A stretch of DNA of 13,366 bases from CAYMDJ01 sp964537525 (GTDB lineage: Archaea; Aenigmatarchaeota; Aenigmatarchaeia; QMZP01): assembly GCA_964537525.1 (NCBI GenBank), contig CAZIAB010000022.1:1-13366 (forward strand), written 5' to 3'. The notes beneath the pieces are model-generated. The model worked only from the letters and a program-made list of their open reading frames with translations. It was not told where the DNA came from and did no database searches. Below, one piece after another: positions 6,167 to 13,297 of the stretch. Every line of letters starts with the position of its first letter. The first letter of the stretch is position 1. Position numbers and translations under genes: made by a program.

Positions 6167-7062
6167 AAAGGATATTTTTGTTGATTTTTATCTTGTTGCT
6201 GGTTGCCCTGAACCTTGGAGTGGCCTCTGGGGAGGAACAATCAACCAGAAAGCTTAATCTGATACCCAAGGAAAAGGGCATAGGAATCGGAGGGATAATC
6301 TTCCTGCCTGGCGGCGGCAAGTTATTGGTCATGGGCGACGAGATAATCCCGATAGGACCCGGCGAACTTTATTCTATTGATGGGTGCGAAACCCCGTACA
6401 ACCCCAAGACCGTTTGCTATCTCGAGAGCGGGACAATACGTTACACCCGGTACGTCTCGGTTGATGGGCAAACCGTTCACGGAATTGAGTGCCTGGATGG
6501 CCAGAGGTGCACAAACCTTTCTGAGATAATGCCTCCCAAGACATTTGTGGTTTCAATAAAGATATCTGACTATTACAGGGCTCTTATAAAATCCGGGAAC
6601 ATAAACCTGATGAATGAGAAATACGATGATGCTATCTGGTGCTTCACCGAAGCCCTTGAAATGGCCCTGATTATCGGATACGGCGGCGCTGAGGCCTACG
6701 GGGGGCTGGCAAGGGCATTCTACTTCAAGGGCGAGTATGCCTTGTCATCGCTGAATTATGCAATCTCGCGTTACCTGGGTATGGAGCCGAACCCCTTCCT
6801 CGAGGCGTTAATCTTCATGGGGCCAAACGAAATTTCTTATGAATCGATGCTGGTCCTTGATGACGCCTTCATCCTGAAAGACGATGTCCTGAATCTGGTG
6901 GGCAAGAACGGCAGGGTCATAAAAATCCAGTCAACCATGCGGATAAGGTTCTCCCTCAGAAACATGCCGGACTGGATGCCGCCCTTCTTATATGAGTACA
7001 GGATTAAATCCACCGGCAAGACTTACCTGGAGATTCATGTTCCAGAAGAATGGGTTAAATAG
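6163..7062 (+). CDS. Exported or membrane-anchored protein with TPR-like repeats
   Basis: This 299-residue protein starts with a signal peptide or anchor (MKRIFLLIFILLLVALNLGV), with cleavage plausible near residue 23 at ASG/EE. The first half (25-130) is beta-rich with four cysteines (75, 85, 110, 116) that could form two disulfides outside the membrane. Residues about 136-210 form helical pairs like tetratricopeptide repeats: YYRALIKSGNINLMNEKYDD, a partner helix, then AYGGLARAFYFKGEYALSSL. TPRs bind other proteins, so a scaffold or assembly role is inferred. The C-terminal part (220-299) is mixed and unrecognised. It is coupled to the 58-aa gene by a 4-bp overlap and followed 41 bp later by another membrane-protein gene with a good SD. 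Confidence 0.6.
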   Translation: MKRIFLLIFILLLVALNLGVASGEEQSTRKLNLIPKEKGIGIGGIIFLPGGGKLLVMGDEIIPIGPGELYSIDGCETPYNPKTVCYLESGTIRYTRYVSVDGQTVHGIECLDGQRCTNLSEIMPPKTFVVSIKISDYYRALIKSGNINLMNEKYDDAIWCFTEALEMALIIGYGGAEAYGGLARAFYFKGEYALSSLNYAISRYLGMEPNPFLEALIFMGPNEISYESMLVLDDAFILKDDVLNLVGKNGRVIKIQSTMRIRFSLRNMPDWMPPFLYEYRIKSTGKTYLEIHVPEEWVK

Positions 7063-7103
7063 ACAGTTTCTGAAACGACTGAAAAACGAATAGGAGGTGT
7101 ATC

Positions 7104-7418
7104 ATGTTTAAAAAAATTGCAATAGCCATAATTATTGCCGCGTTCATGTTCTTGGTTGTGGTGGGATTCATCATGTTGTTCTCGGGCAAGGCCTTTGCAA
7201 TGAATTATGTAAAGGACGGTGTATTGTACAAGAATGTCCATATAGTGACCGTAGTTAACACAGACCACAAATCTTTGAACGAAGCTCTTGAAGAGTGGAC
7301 AAACAAACCGGAACATTCCAAATATTTTATAATCGAAGCCGGAATGGAAAGTCCCGGTTGGGTGTTCATCATCTACTCCGAGACAGGCCCGACGGGGCTA
7401 TCACCCTATAATCTATAA
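7104..7418 (+). CDS. Single-helix exported or anchored small protein
   Basis: The 104-residue product has an N-terminal hydrophobic segment (about 5-32) with lysines in front, acting as an uncleaved anchor or as a signal peptide ending near GKAFA. After it comes a 70-residue soluble domain (YVKDGVLYKNVHIVTVVNT, then EALEEWTNKPEH, then GWVFIIYSETG) that looks alpha/beta and is unrecognised. An excellent SD, AGGAGGTG (7092-7099), stands four bases before ATG 7104. It is the third gene of the operon, so it is probably made together with the TPR protein. Confidence 0.6.
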   Translation: MFKKIAIAIIIAAFMFLVVVGFIMLFSGKAFAMNYVKDGVLYKNVHIVTVVNTDHKSLNEALEEWTNKPEHSKYFIIEAGMESPGWVFIIYSETGPTGLSPYNL

Positions 7419-7434
7419 TTAAACCCACCCTTTG

Positions 7435-7650
7435 ATGAAAGGAGACCGAATTGGAAAAAAGAAAAAAGGCCCAAGAGTGATGGGATTATCCGGCGCCTCA
7501 GATGCCCAAGTCCAGAGTGTAACTTCATCTGATTTCTTCATCACCCTTGAAATCATTGTATTCTTGGTGCTTATCTTCATGAGTATCAAGGGGAGAAAGG
7601 TAGAGACGGTCGCGCAGCAAAAGAAGGTAGCAACTAAGAAAGCATCCTGA
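7435..7650 (+). CDS. Small single-helix membrane protein with lysine-rich tail; start uncertain
   Basis: The frame gives 71 residues from ATG 7435, or 56 from ATG 7480. The shorter form starts MGLSGASDAQVQSV, followed by one membrane helix (IIVFLVLIFMSI) and a basic tail ending KKVATKKAS. Neither ATG has an SD. The only good SD, AAAGGAG (7438-7444), stands six bases before TTG 7451 in another frame. That frame runs nine codons and ends in TGA overlapping ATG 7480, so it may act as a coupling leader for the shorter protein. The gene closes the operon. I do not recognise the family. Confidence 0.45.
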   Translation: MKGDRIGKKKKGPRVMGLSGASDAQVQSVTSSDFFITLEIIVFLVLIFMSIKGRKVETVAQQKKVATKKAS

Positions 7651-7734
7651 TCGTACCAAGGTTAAAGGGGCAAGTCTGGCTTAAAAACCGGGCCCTGCTC
7701 CTTGTGTTGTCAAGTTAGCGGGATGGAATCCTGC

Positions 7735-8097
7735 TCAAACCTTTTTCCTTTTGGGGAATTTCTGCATGCTCCTCCTCATTGCCCCTGTGACGCCCTGGAA
7801 GAAGTAGACCAGGACGGTGAGGACGAACATCAGGAAGAGCCACATGAGCTCCTGGTGCACCATGGTCACGTATATGGTCACGAGGATTCCGGCTGCCATC
7901 CCTATGAAGGTGCTGAAAACATGGATGTCCTCGTCATACAGGAGGACGGCGTTGAGGAAGATTGCGAGACCGAAAACGAACAGGATGAACTGCGGGAGGA
8001 TTCCGAAGGGGATGACAATACTGATGAATAGGACAGAGCCTGAAATCACACCTTTCACGGCGTTCACGGCATTGAACAGCTCTCCATAAGGGTCCAT
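7735..8097 (-). CDS. Small polytopic membrane protein, last gene of minus-strand operon
   Basis: This 120-residue product has three or four hydrophobic segments covering about residues 17-105, with a soluble N-terminal MDPYGELFNAVNAV and a basic tail ending KFPKRKKV. ATG 8097 is preferred over GTG 8100 because it overlaps the stop of the upstream gene as TGATG, with a purine-rich SD (AAGGGGGAG) just before. Tight coupling to two soluble paralogs suggests it is their membrane partner; this is inference from layout. No motif or family was recognised. Confidence 0.6.
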   Translation of the reverse strand: MDPYGELFNAVNAVKGVISGSVLFISIVIPFGILPQFILFVFGLAIFLNAVLLYDEDIHVFSTFIGMAAGILVTIYVTMVHQELMWLFLMFVLTVLVYFFQGVTGAMRRSMQKFPKRKKV

Positions 8098-8597
8098 CAC
8101 TCCCCCTTTATCTGCTGAAGATTATAGTGCTCCTTCAGCTCGTCCCTGAATTCGTAAAGGAAGTCATTGCACTGTTTCAGGTAGTCTCTCCTCCTCTTGT
8201 TGTAAAATAGATACATATAAGTCCACCAGAGCGCCCTGAAGAAGGGGTTGTTGGATTTCATCGATGTCTTGTTCTCTGCATGGATTCTGATGCTGAAACG
8301 CCCGATATTGGTTTCCCTGTTCTTTGAGCCCTGGACCATTATGTGGACCCACATTGTCGTTGACCTTGCCATCTTCTTCTGCACCCACCACCTGGCATAG
8401 AAATCATCGTTCGGACCTGAGTTGTCCCACCGGAAATCCGTCTCTCCAACCCCGGACGATGAAACCTCAAAGAAGTTCTGGAGCATCCCTGATATCTTCT
8501 GGTAGACGTCGAAAGGGGCCTTTCCATTATAATTGAGGAAGATGTACCTTGCCGGTGACAGACAATCATCGACTACCTCTATCTTGACCATAATCAT
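8097..8597 (-). CDS. Uncharacterised soluble protein, paralog of the 170-aa upstream gene
   Basis: This 166-residue protein aligns along its length with the product of the next gene upstream. Shared points include a FFEV/VFNV stretch near residue 45, a RWD/YNW tryptophan followed by FYARWWV versus FNANWLV, a SIRI strand (FSIRI versus ASIRI) and a C-terminal helix pattern of aromatic residues, FYNKRRR versus FYHNKRD, and a cysteine (QCND versus DCRQ). The layout is beta-rich then helical. The second half has an aromatic helix (FFRALWWTYMYLF) that could lie on a membrane. ATG 8597 overlaps the upstream stop as TGATG; TTG 8600 and ATG 8591 are alternatives. Small proteins of this look occur, to my memory, in DPANN archaea with no known function. 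Confidence 0.55.
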   Translation of the reverse strand: MIMVKIEVVDDCLSPARYIFLNYNGKAPFDVYQKISGMLQNFFEVSSSGVGETDFRWDNSGPNDDFYARWWVQKKMARSTTMWVHIMVQGSKNRETNIGRFSIRIHAENKTSMKSNNPFFRALWWTYMYLFYNKRRRDYLKQCNDFLYEFRDELKEHYNLQQIKGE

Positions 8598-9109
8598 CAA
8601 GCCATTTCCCTGAGTTCCCTGAACAGTTCCTGAAGCTTCTTCTGGACCATTGCCGTAAGCTGCCTGCAGTCCTCCATTACCTCGTCCCTCTTGTTGTGGT
8701 AGAAGGTCCTGTGCCAGAATGTCCTTATGAACTCATAGAAAACAGACCTCTGCCATAGCGTGTCCTGCGGATACTCTGTCCTCAGGTAGGGCTTTATCCT
8801 TATGGAGGCGTTTCCCATCTTATCTGTCCCCTCTCCGGATATCTTTATCTTTACGTATATGAACGAGAAAGCATCAACGTCCTTGTGGACCAGCCAGTTT
8901 GCATTGAACTTCTCTGTCGCTCCCTTGCCCCAGTTGTAGTTCTCCTCCTGTATGGCGCTCTCGGGCACGTTGAAGACGCTCTTCACTATCTCGAAGAACT
9001 TCTGGTATATCTTCGCTACGTGCGGGCCAACATACTTCATCTGGACGTCTCCCGGGTCCTTCTGGAAGCAGTTGTCCTGCATCATCATCTTCGTTCTTGC
9101 GTATACCAT
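8597..9109 (-). CDS. Uncharacterised soluble protein, first gene of minus-strand operon
   Basis: The product from ATG 9109 is 170 residues. This start is chosen over an upstream TTG at 9160 because GGTGAT stands just before it and because the N-terminus then lines up with its paralog. The fold seems to be an N-terminal helix (VAKIYQKFFEIVKSVF), several strands (FNANWLV, FSFIYVKIKISG, NASIRIKPYL), then a long aromatic and basic helix region (VFYEFIRTFWHRTFYHNKRD) and a terminal helix. No catalytic motif is visible. The tandem copy downstream, joined by TGATG, points to duplication; the pair may form a heterodimer. Its promoter region is shared with the divergent plus-strand genes. Confidence 0.55.
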   Translation of the reverse strand: MVYARTKMMMQDNCFQKDPGDVQMKYVGPHVAKIYQKFFEIVKSVFNVPESAIQEENYNWGKGATEKFNANWLVHKDVDAFSFIYVKIKISGEGTDKMGNASIRIKPYLRTEYPQDTLWQRSVFYEFIRTFWHRTFYHNKRDEVMEDCRQLTAMVQKKLQELFRELREMA

Positions 9110-9224
9110 ATAATCACCTTTATCTTGAACCGAAGGACAAATTATGATGTTTTGGTTCAAGAGTTATGCCTGACCGAATAAACGGCAGCATATTATTTAT
9201 TATTGGTTGATAATATTAATTAAT
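9110..9224. promoter_or_regulatory. Divergent promoter region with a 9-bp inverted repeat
   Basis: TTATTTATTA (9193-9202), about 27 bp before ATG 9225, serves as the plus-strand TATA box and implies a leaderless mRNA. Its complement, an AATAATAAATAA-like stretch, could drive the minus operon with a start near 9165 and a leader of about 55 nt. In that leader TCTTGAACC (9123-9131) and GGTTCAAGA (9154-9162) form a perfect 9-bp inverted repeat separated by 22 bp. It could be an RNA hairpin or an operator. Confidence 0.5.
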
Positions 9225-9395
9225 ATGTTCGGTTTGACAGGTATAATCGTAGGAATAGTACTGGTAATCCTCGGTGGCACGCTTGCCCTGGTTGGGCCGG
9301 GGCCTGACAGGTACCAGGGCGGTGACTTCACAATAGTGTTCATATTCACGGGGATAATAATGGCGCTGGTGGGAGTAATACTGATGTTCTGGTGA
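9225..9395 (+). CDS. 56-residue two-helix membrane protein
   Basis: The product has two glycine-rich hydrophobic helices (about 3-24 and 36-55) joined by a short polar loop, GPGPDRYQGGDF. Both ends would lie on the same side of the membrane. ATG 9225 is preferred over TTG 9207 because it sits at leaderless distance from the TATA box. The next gene starts four bases after its stop with an SD overlapping that stop, so the two genes form an operon. The function is unknown; it could be an anchor for the large soluble protein that follows. Confidence 0.6.
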   Translation: MFGLTGIIVGIVLVILGGTLALVGPGPDRYQGGDFTIVFIFTGIIMALVGVILMFW

Positions 9396-9399
9396 TGGC

Positions 9400-11082
9400 A
9401 TGAGAACTATAGAGTATTTCCAGAAGGAGATAGAAAAGGACGAGAAAGAGGTAAAGAGGATAAGGGATTCGTCCACGGTGGTTCATATGCTGCAGTCGGC
9501 GGCATTCGCATCAGACCAAGGTATACTCGGCGAGGCGTTCGTGATGTCGCCTGAGAACCAGGGCATGGTGATGGACTTCACAACCAAGGTGGGCGCGTGC
9601 TCGAACGCATACTATTCTTTCGTCTTCCAGATGCCGAAATGGAACTACAGGGTAGAAAAGGTTAGTGAGTCAATGGCAGTCTCCCCCATCCATATGGATG
9701 CGTACAACATCTTTGCCGGCCAGAAGCAGAAGCTGGAGGGCCAGATAAAGCAGGGCCTTGCGTCTGCAATGCAGGCCATAACCGACTATGAGCTCCTAAG
9801 GCACGACGAGCGCAGATACAGGGAGATAATAGACTACTTCAAGAAGGGAGTGAAGGACGACCACGTCCTGAGGAGCCTCTTCGTGGACAGGGTGGACGCT
9901 TTCACAGGAGAGGGATACTCGATGATAACCATGGCCAAGAGGTGGCCTACCATAATCAATGACTTCATAAGGATGGGAAGGATAGAGTCGGAGGAGAAGA
10001 AGAAGGGAGTGGAAAACCCCCTGGCGAGCACAGATGACATGGAGAAGAAACTGGACGTCCCGCTCGCAGAGGCCACGGTCCTGTACACCAAGAACGAGCT
10101 CTATAAGGAATGGAAGGAGCTATTCAGGCCGGTTGTCCAGGAGAGGTATGCCCGCATAAAGGCAGCTGCCGATTCGAGAAAAACCTCCATCAACCAATAC
10201 AAGGAGTGGCTGAAGCCGTACATAGCCAGGCACAAGGCAATGAAAGAGAATGACCAGACATTTGCCCCGACATTCCGGCTTTATGCCCCCGCATTCGGGA
10301 CCAGCACCCTTCTAACCTCTGTCAGGCTCTGGGCATGGAGGTCATTCCCCATGGAGGAGAAGAGGAAGCCTGAAACCCTCAAGATACAGGATGAGAACCT
10401 GGGCTTCTCGATAAACCCCTTTGACAAGTGGGCAAAGGAATGGATTGCAAGGATAAACATCAAGTACAAGACCAGGTACAAGGACGAGGACATAGTGAAG
10501 ATGATTGAGAAATTCACGCAAACCAGCATGGGCCCGGGCTACAAGGAGGATGAGGTCCCGGGTCCCTGGATGACGACCGACGACGTTTATTACGTCCTTT
10601 TTGACATCGCGATAGACCGGTCGATAATAAAGACCCCTCCGCCAGAGGGAAGCGAGACAGAGGATATCATGCTGAGTCCGATCAGGATATGGCTGCTTTC
10701 CCAGAACGCCCTCCTCGTCCATCTCGTTGAGCTCGAGGCCATAAAGGAGCAGTTCAACAGGGAGATAAACGAGATGATAGGTGCCCAGGAGATGGAGGAC
10801 GAAATCCTGAATGATGTGAGGGAGGAGATGGAAAACGCAGGCAAGGAACCCAAGAAAGAGGGGATTTCCTTCACCAGGAGCATGGGCAACACCGTCAGGA
10901 GACTGGAGCGGGGATATGACTGGCTGGTGGACAAGACAAAGCCCTACCGCAGATATTTCTTCAGGCCAGGCCCCTATGAATCGAACTTTGCCGAGAGGGT
11001 AACCAAGCTCTACCTGGTCGCATCAGGAAAAAACTATGAGCAGGTAACGAACTTCTGGAAATCCAAATTCAACGTCGGATAG
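9400..11082 (+). CDS. 560-residue protein of unknown function
   Basis: The product is soluble, with no signal peptide or clear membrane helix, and is mostly helical and charged. The N-terminus (5-25) is a likely coiled coil (YFQKEIEKDEKEVKRIRD). Further helical blocks lie at about 105-215 and 230-295, including INQYKEWLKPYIARHKAM. A segment rich in aromatic residues (300-335, RLYAPAFG through LWAWRSF) and a VYYVLFDIAI strand-like stretch (about 393-402) follow, then a glutamate-rich helix (435-490). No Walker, nuclease or protease motif was seen. It resembles in general style, from memory, large uncharacterised DPANN proteins. GGTGAT (9391-9396) is its SD and overlaps the preceding stop. It lies between a tiny membrane protein and the TIM-barrel protein, so a shared task is plausible. 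Confidence 0.6.
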   Translation: MRTIEYFQKEIEKDEKEVKRIRDSSTVVHMLQSAAFASDQGILGEAFVMSPENQGMVMDFTTKVGACSNAYYSFVFQMPKWNYRVEKVSESMAVSPIHMDAYNIFAGQKQKLEGQIKQGLASAMQAITDYELLRHDERRYREIIDYFKKGVKDDHVLRSLFVDRVDAFTGEGYSMITMAKRWPTIINDFIRMGRIESEEKKKGVENPLASTDDMEKKLDVPLAEATVLYTKNELYKEWKELFRPVVQERYARIKAAADSRKTSINQYKEWLKPYIARHKAMKENDQTFAPTFRLYAPAFGTSTLLTSVRLWAWRSFPMEEKRKPETLKIQDENLGFSINPFDKWAKEWIARINIKYKTRYKDEDIVKMIEKFTQTSMGPGYKEDEVPGPWMTTDDVYYVLFDIAIDRSIIKTPPPEGSETEDIMLSPIRIWLLSQNALLVHLVELEAIKEQFNREINEMIGAQEMEDEILNDVREEMENAGKEPKKEGISFTRSMGNTVRRLERGYDWLVDKTKPYRRYFFRPGPYESNFAERVTKLYLVASGKNYEQVTNFWKSKFNVG

Positions 11083-11119
11083 CCCCCGTAAAGGTTTTAA
11101 CGCACCATGACAAATATTA

Positions 11120-13105
11120 ATGGTTGCTATGGCCATCCTCCCAAGGAAAAAAAAGAAGCCGAAGGAAAAGCAAATTGACACAGAGACCGGCAAGTTCGTC
11201 AGCTACGAAACCAACTACAGGATAGGAACGACCTCAGGCCTCCATTACATCGCCAGGTCAGAGGAGCTCGCCACCTCAATAAGGAAGCTGGGCTTCACCC
11301 TCACGAGGGGGACTTCGGTCATCCAGCTGGACCAGGACGTCCCGCACGAGATAAACTGGACAGACGGGAAGGAGATAAGGAGCATCTCCCTCAAGCAGGG
11401 CATAGAGATAGCATCCCACGGCTCGCTCACGGTTCCCATGGCAATCCCCGAGAGGTCTGACTGGAGGGATGCTGATGACCACATGAAGAAATCCATACGC
11501 TCCGCAGTCTTCTCTGGCTCCAAGTACGTGGTCTTCCACACGTGTATGAACGTCTGGCTGGAGTTGATAACATATGCCTCAAGGAAGCTCACCATGTCAT
11601 TCTGCGATCACGAGGGCCATTTCATCTCCAAGATACTCCAGGAATGCGAGCCCCTAAGGAATTGGTTCGTGGAGAGGAGAGGGGACTTCTACGCGAGGGA
11701 CATACTCTCCAACAAGGAGCACGTTGCCTGGCAGGCAGAGGCCAGCGTGAAGATTGACGAGTGGCAGAAGAACGAAATCCAGAAGAGGCTTTCAGCCTTG
11801 GGGGTGGACCAGAAAGATATAGACACCTCGCTCCAGATAAGCAGGTTCCCTGAGATTGAGCCATCCGTCCCGGAGATGGCCAGGATGATGGAGATTTACG
11901 TTGCGCAGGGAAAGAGCAGGGAGGAGGCCAGGCGGCTTGTTGAGAGCGATGCGGCGAGGAGGAAGAGCCTCCAGAAGGAGGGAAGGAAGACATTAGAAAG
12001 CATCCACAAGGAGGGCATAATAAAGAGGTCAAAGATACAGGACGACGAGATGAAGGGCGCTATTAGGAGGAAGCTCGCCAGGAAGGGGCGGTGGGACACA
12101 GAGGAACTGAGGACTGCGGTGGGGATACTGGACGGCTACCACATAATGGCCCAGTACATGTTCTTCACCAGAGACCCCATGTGGGTCGAGTTCGTAAAGC
12201 TATTCCCGGATATCAAGGACAGGTACAAGATGGATTACGGAAAAAGGGACTGGCTCGAGGATGCCTGGAGACAGGCAGAAGATGAGAACGACAGGGAATT
12301 CAAGAAATTCTTCTACGGCGTGGTCGGCGCCAAGTATCTGGAGGGGCACATCAGGAACATAATAAGATGGATGAACACCGGACTGATGGACGAGCTCAGC
12401 AAGTATCCGGACGGGGAAGAGCTGAAGAGGGTGGCAAGGGAGCTCATCATAGCGGTAGAGAACCCGGAATCAAGGGACCCCCAGCATGCCGGCCTCCACC
12501 TGCTATGGGACGTCCCTCAGATATACGCCGCGGTAAAGACCATAAGGAAGACGGTGAAGGGCTCTGAGAACGTCTGGCTGCTCGCCGACTTCGAGCACTG
12601 GGCAACACAGGGCGTTGACCCTGTCCAGGAGATGGAGAAGCTCGTCAAGGAGCATCCGGACTATGGTTTGTATTGCATAGCGGTCCATTCCAACGCCCCC
12701 AACCCCACCCATGCGCACGAGCCCGTGGATTTCGGAGACGTCAGGATATACAAGCTTCTCCGCTGGCTCTGGCAGACCGGCTTCGGGAAGACGAGGCCCG
12801 TTTACGTGATATACGAGAGGGGAGGAGGCGACGACCCCTACAAGAAGGCGATATCCGCCCTCCGCCTGATGGTCAACTTCATGGTGCAGGACATACCCGC
12901 TGACAAGCTCCCGCCAGAGTTCTTCGGTGTGAAGGGAGCCGTAGAGGGAGGGGTCTGGAGGCAAAGACAGATAATCCGCGACCACATGTACGAGCCACTC
13001 AAGGACCTTCTGGAGATGCCTGACGAAGAATTTACAATGCTCTCGAGCACCATCCTCAAGAAGGGCAAGAGGCCAGAGCAGTGGAAGAAGGCCGAGTTCC
13101 GCTGA
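11120..13105 (+). CDS. Endonuclease IV/xylose-isomerase-like TIM-barrel protein with large helical insertion
   Basis: The 661-residue product matches the metal-site pattern of endonuclease IV (Nfo), which cuts abasic DNA with three zinc ions. Likely equivalents are H100 (ASHGSL, Nfo H69), H140 (VVFHT, H109), E447 (AVENPE, E145), D490 and H493 (ADFEHWATQGVD, D179/H182), H523 (AVHSN, H216), H531/H533 (THAHEP, replacing D229/H231) and E566 (IYERGG, E261). In Nfo H109 and E145 are 36 residues apart; here the gap is 307, so about 270 mostly helical, charged residues (roughly 165-440) split the barrel. An N-terminal basic stretch (KKKKPKEK) and a 60-residue C-terminal extension are extra. The substrate could be DNA or a sugar, since the same fold has sugar isomerases. 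ATG 11120 has no SD; ATG 11129 is an alternative. Confidence 0.65.
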   Translation: MVAMAILPRKKKKPKEKQIDTETGKFVSYETNYRIGTTSGLHYIARSEELATSIRKLGFTLTRGTSVIQLDQDVPHEINWTDGKEIRSISLKQGIEIASHGSLTVPMAIPERSDWRDADDHMKKSIRSAVFSGSKYVVFHTCMNVWLELITYASRKLTMSFCDHEGHFISKILQECEPLRNWFVERRGDFYARDILSNKEHVAWQAEASVKIDEWQKNEIQKRLSALGVDQKDIDTSLQISRFPEIEPSVPEMARMMEIYVAQGKSREEARRLVESDAARRKSLQKEGRKTLESIHKEGIIKRSKIQDDEMKGAIRRKLARKGRWDTEELRTAVGILDGYHIMAQYMFFTRDPMWVEFVKLFPDIKDRYKMDYGKRDWLEDAWRQAEDENDREFKKFFYGVVGAKYLEGHIRNIIRWMNTGLMDELSKYPDGEELKRVARELIIAVENPESRDPQHAGLHLLWDVPQIYAAVKTIRKTVKGSENVWLLADFEHWATQGVDPVQEMEKLVKEHPDYGLYCIAVHSNAPNPTHAHEPVDFGDVRIYKLLRWLWQTGFGKTRPVYVIYERGGGDDPYKKAISALRLMVNFMVQDIPADKLPPEFFGVKGAVEGGVWRQRQIIRDHMYEPLKDLLEMPDEEFTMLSSTILKKGKRPEQWKKAEFR

Positions 13106-13180
13106 ACACCCTTTTACTGCTAAGGCTCTCGCCGGTTAACCACATGGCAGGTTAACGTCAACGAGTGATAGTTAATCCCA

Positions 13181-13198
13181 AAAGCGTGTACGGAAAAA
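13181..13198 (+). repeat. 18-bp direct repeat, copy 1
   Basis: AAAGCGTGTACGGAAAAA is repeated exactly at 13280-13297, with 99 bp between starts. It may be a regulator-binding site or a remnant of a small mobile element. Confidence 0.6.
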
Positions 13199-13225
13199 AA
13201 CGAATGTAACTTCTGCATGTTGCTT

Positions 13226-13278
13226 ATCAGCTTGCGACTGAGCCCATATAACAAAGCTCCCGGCGTCCGTAAGCTGAT
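13226..13278 (+). repeat. Long hairpin between the direct repeats
   Basis: ATCAGCTTGCG (13226-13236) pairs with CGTAAGCTGAT (13268-13278) over 11 positions with one G-U pair. Inside, GAGC can pair with GCTC around a short AT-rich loop. The G-U pair favours RNA on the plus strand. It could be a small RNA, a terminator or part of a mobile remnant. Confidence 0.45.
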
Positions 13279-13279
13279 T

Positions 13280-13297
13280 AAAGCGTGTACGGAAAAA
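13280..13297 (+). repeat. 18-bp direct repeat, copy 2
   Basis: Exact second copy of AAAGCGTGTACGGAAAAA, one base after the 3' arm of the hairpin at 13226-13278 and just before a TATA-like stretch. Confidence 0.6.

Noticed and set aside
7702..8031. 109-codon plus-strand ORF, very acidic
   Set aside because: It is the antisense shadow of the 120-aa membrane protein, whose minus frame has membrane helices and coupled start signals.
13164..13240. Possible C/D box RNA (GTGATAG and CTGA)
   Set aside because: The C box is one base off, no D'/C' boxes were found, and the D-like CTGA is inside the hairpin.
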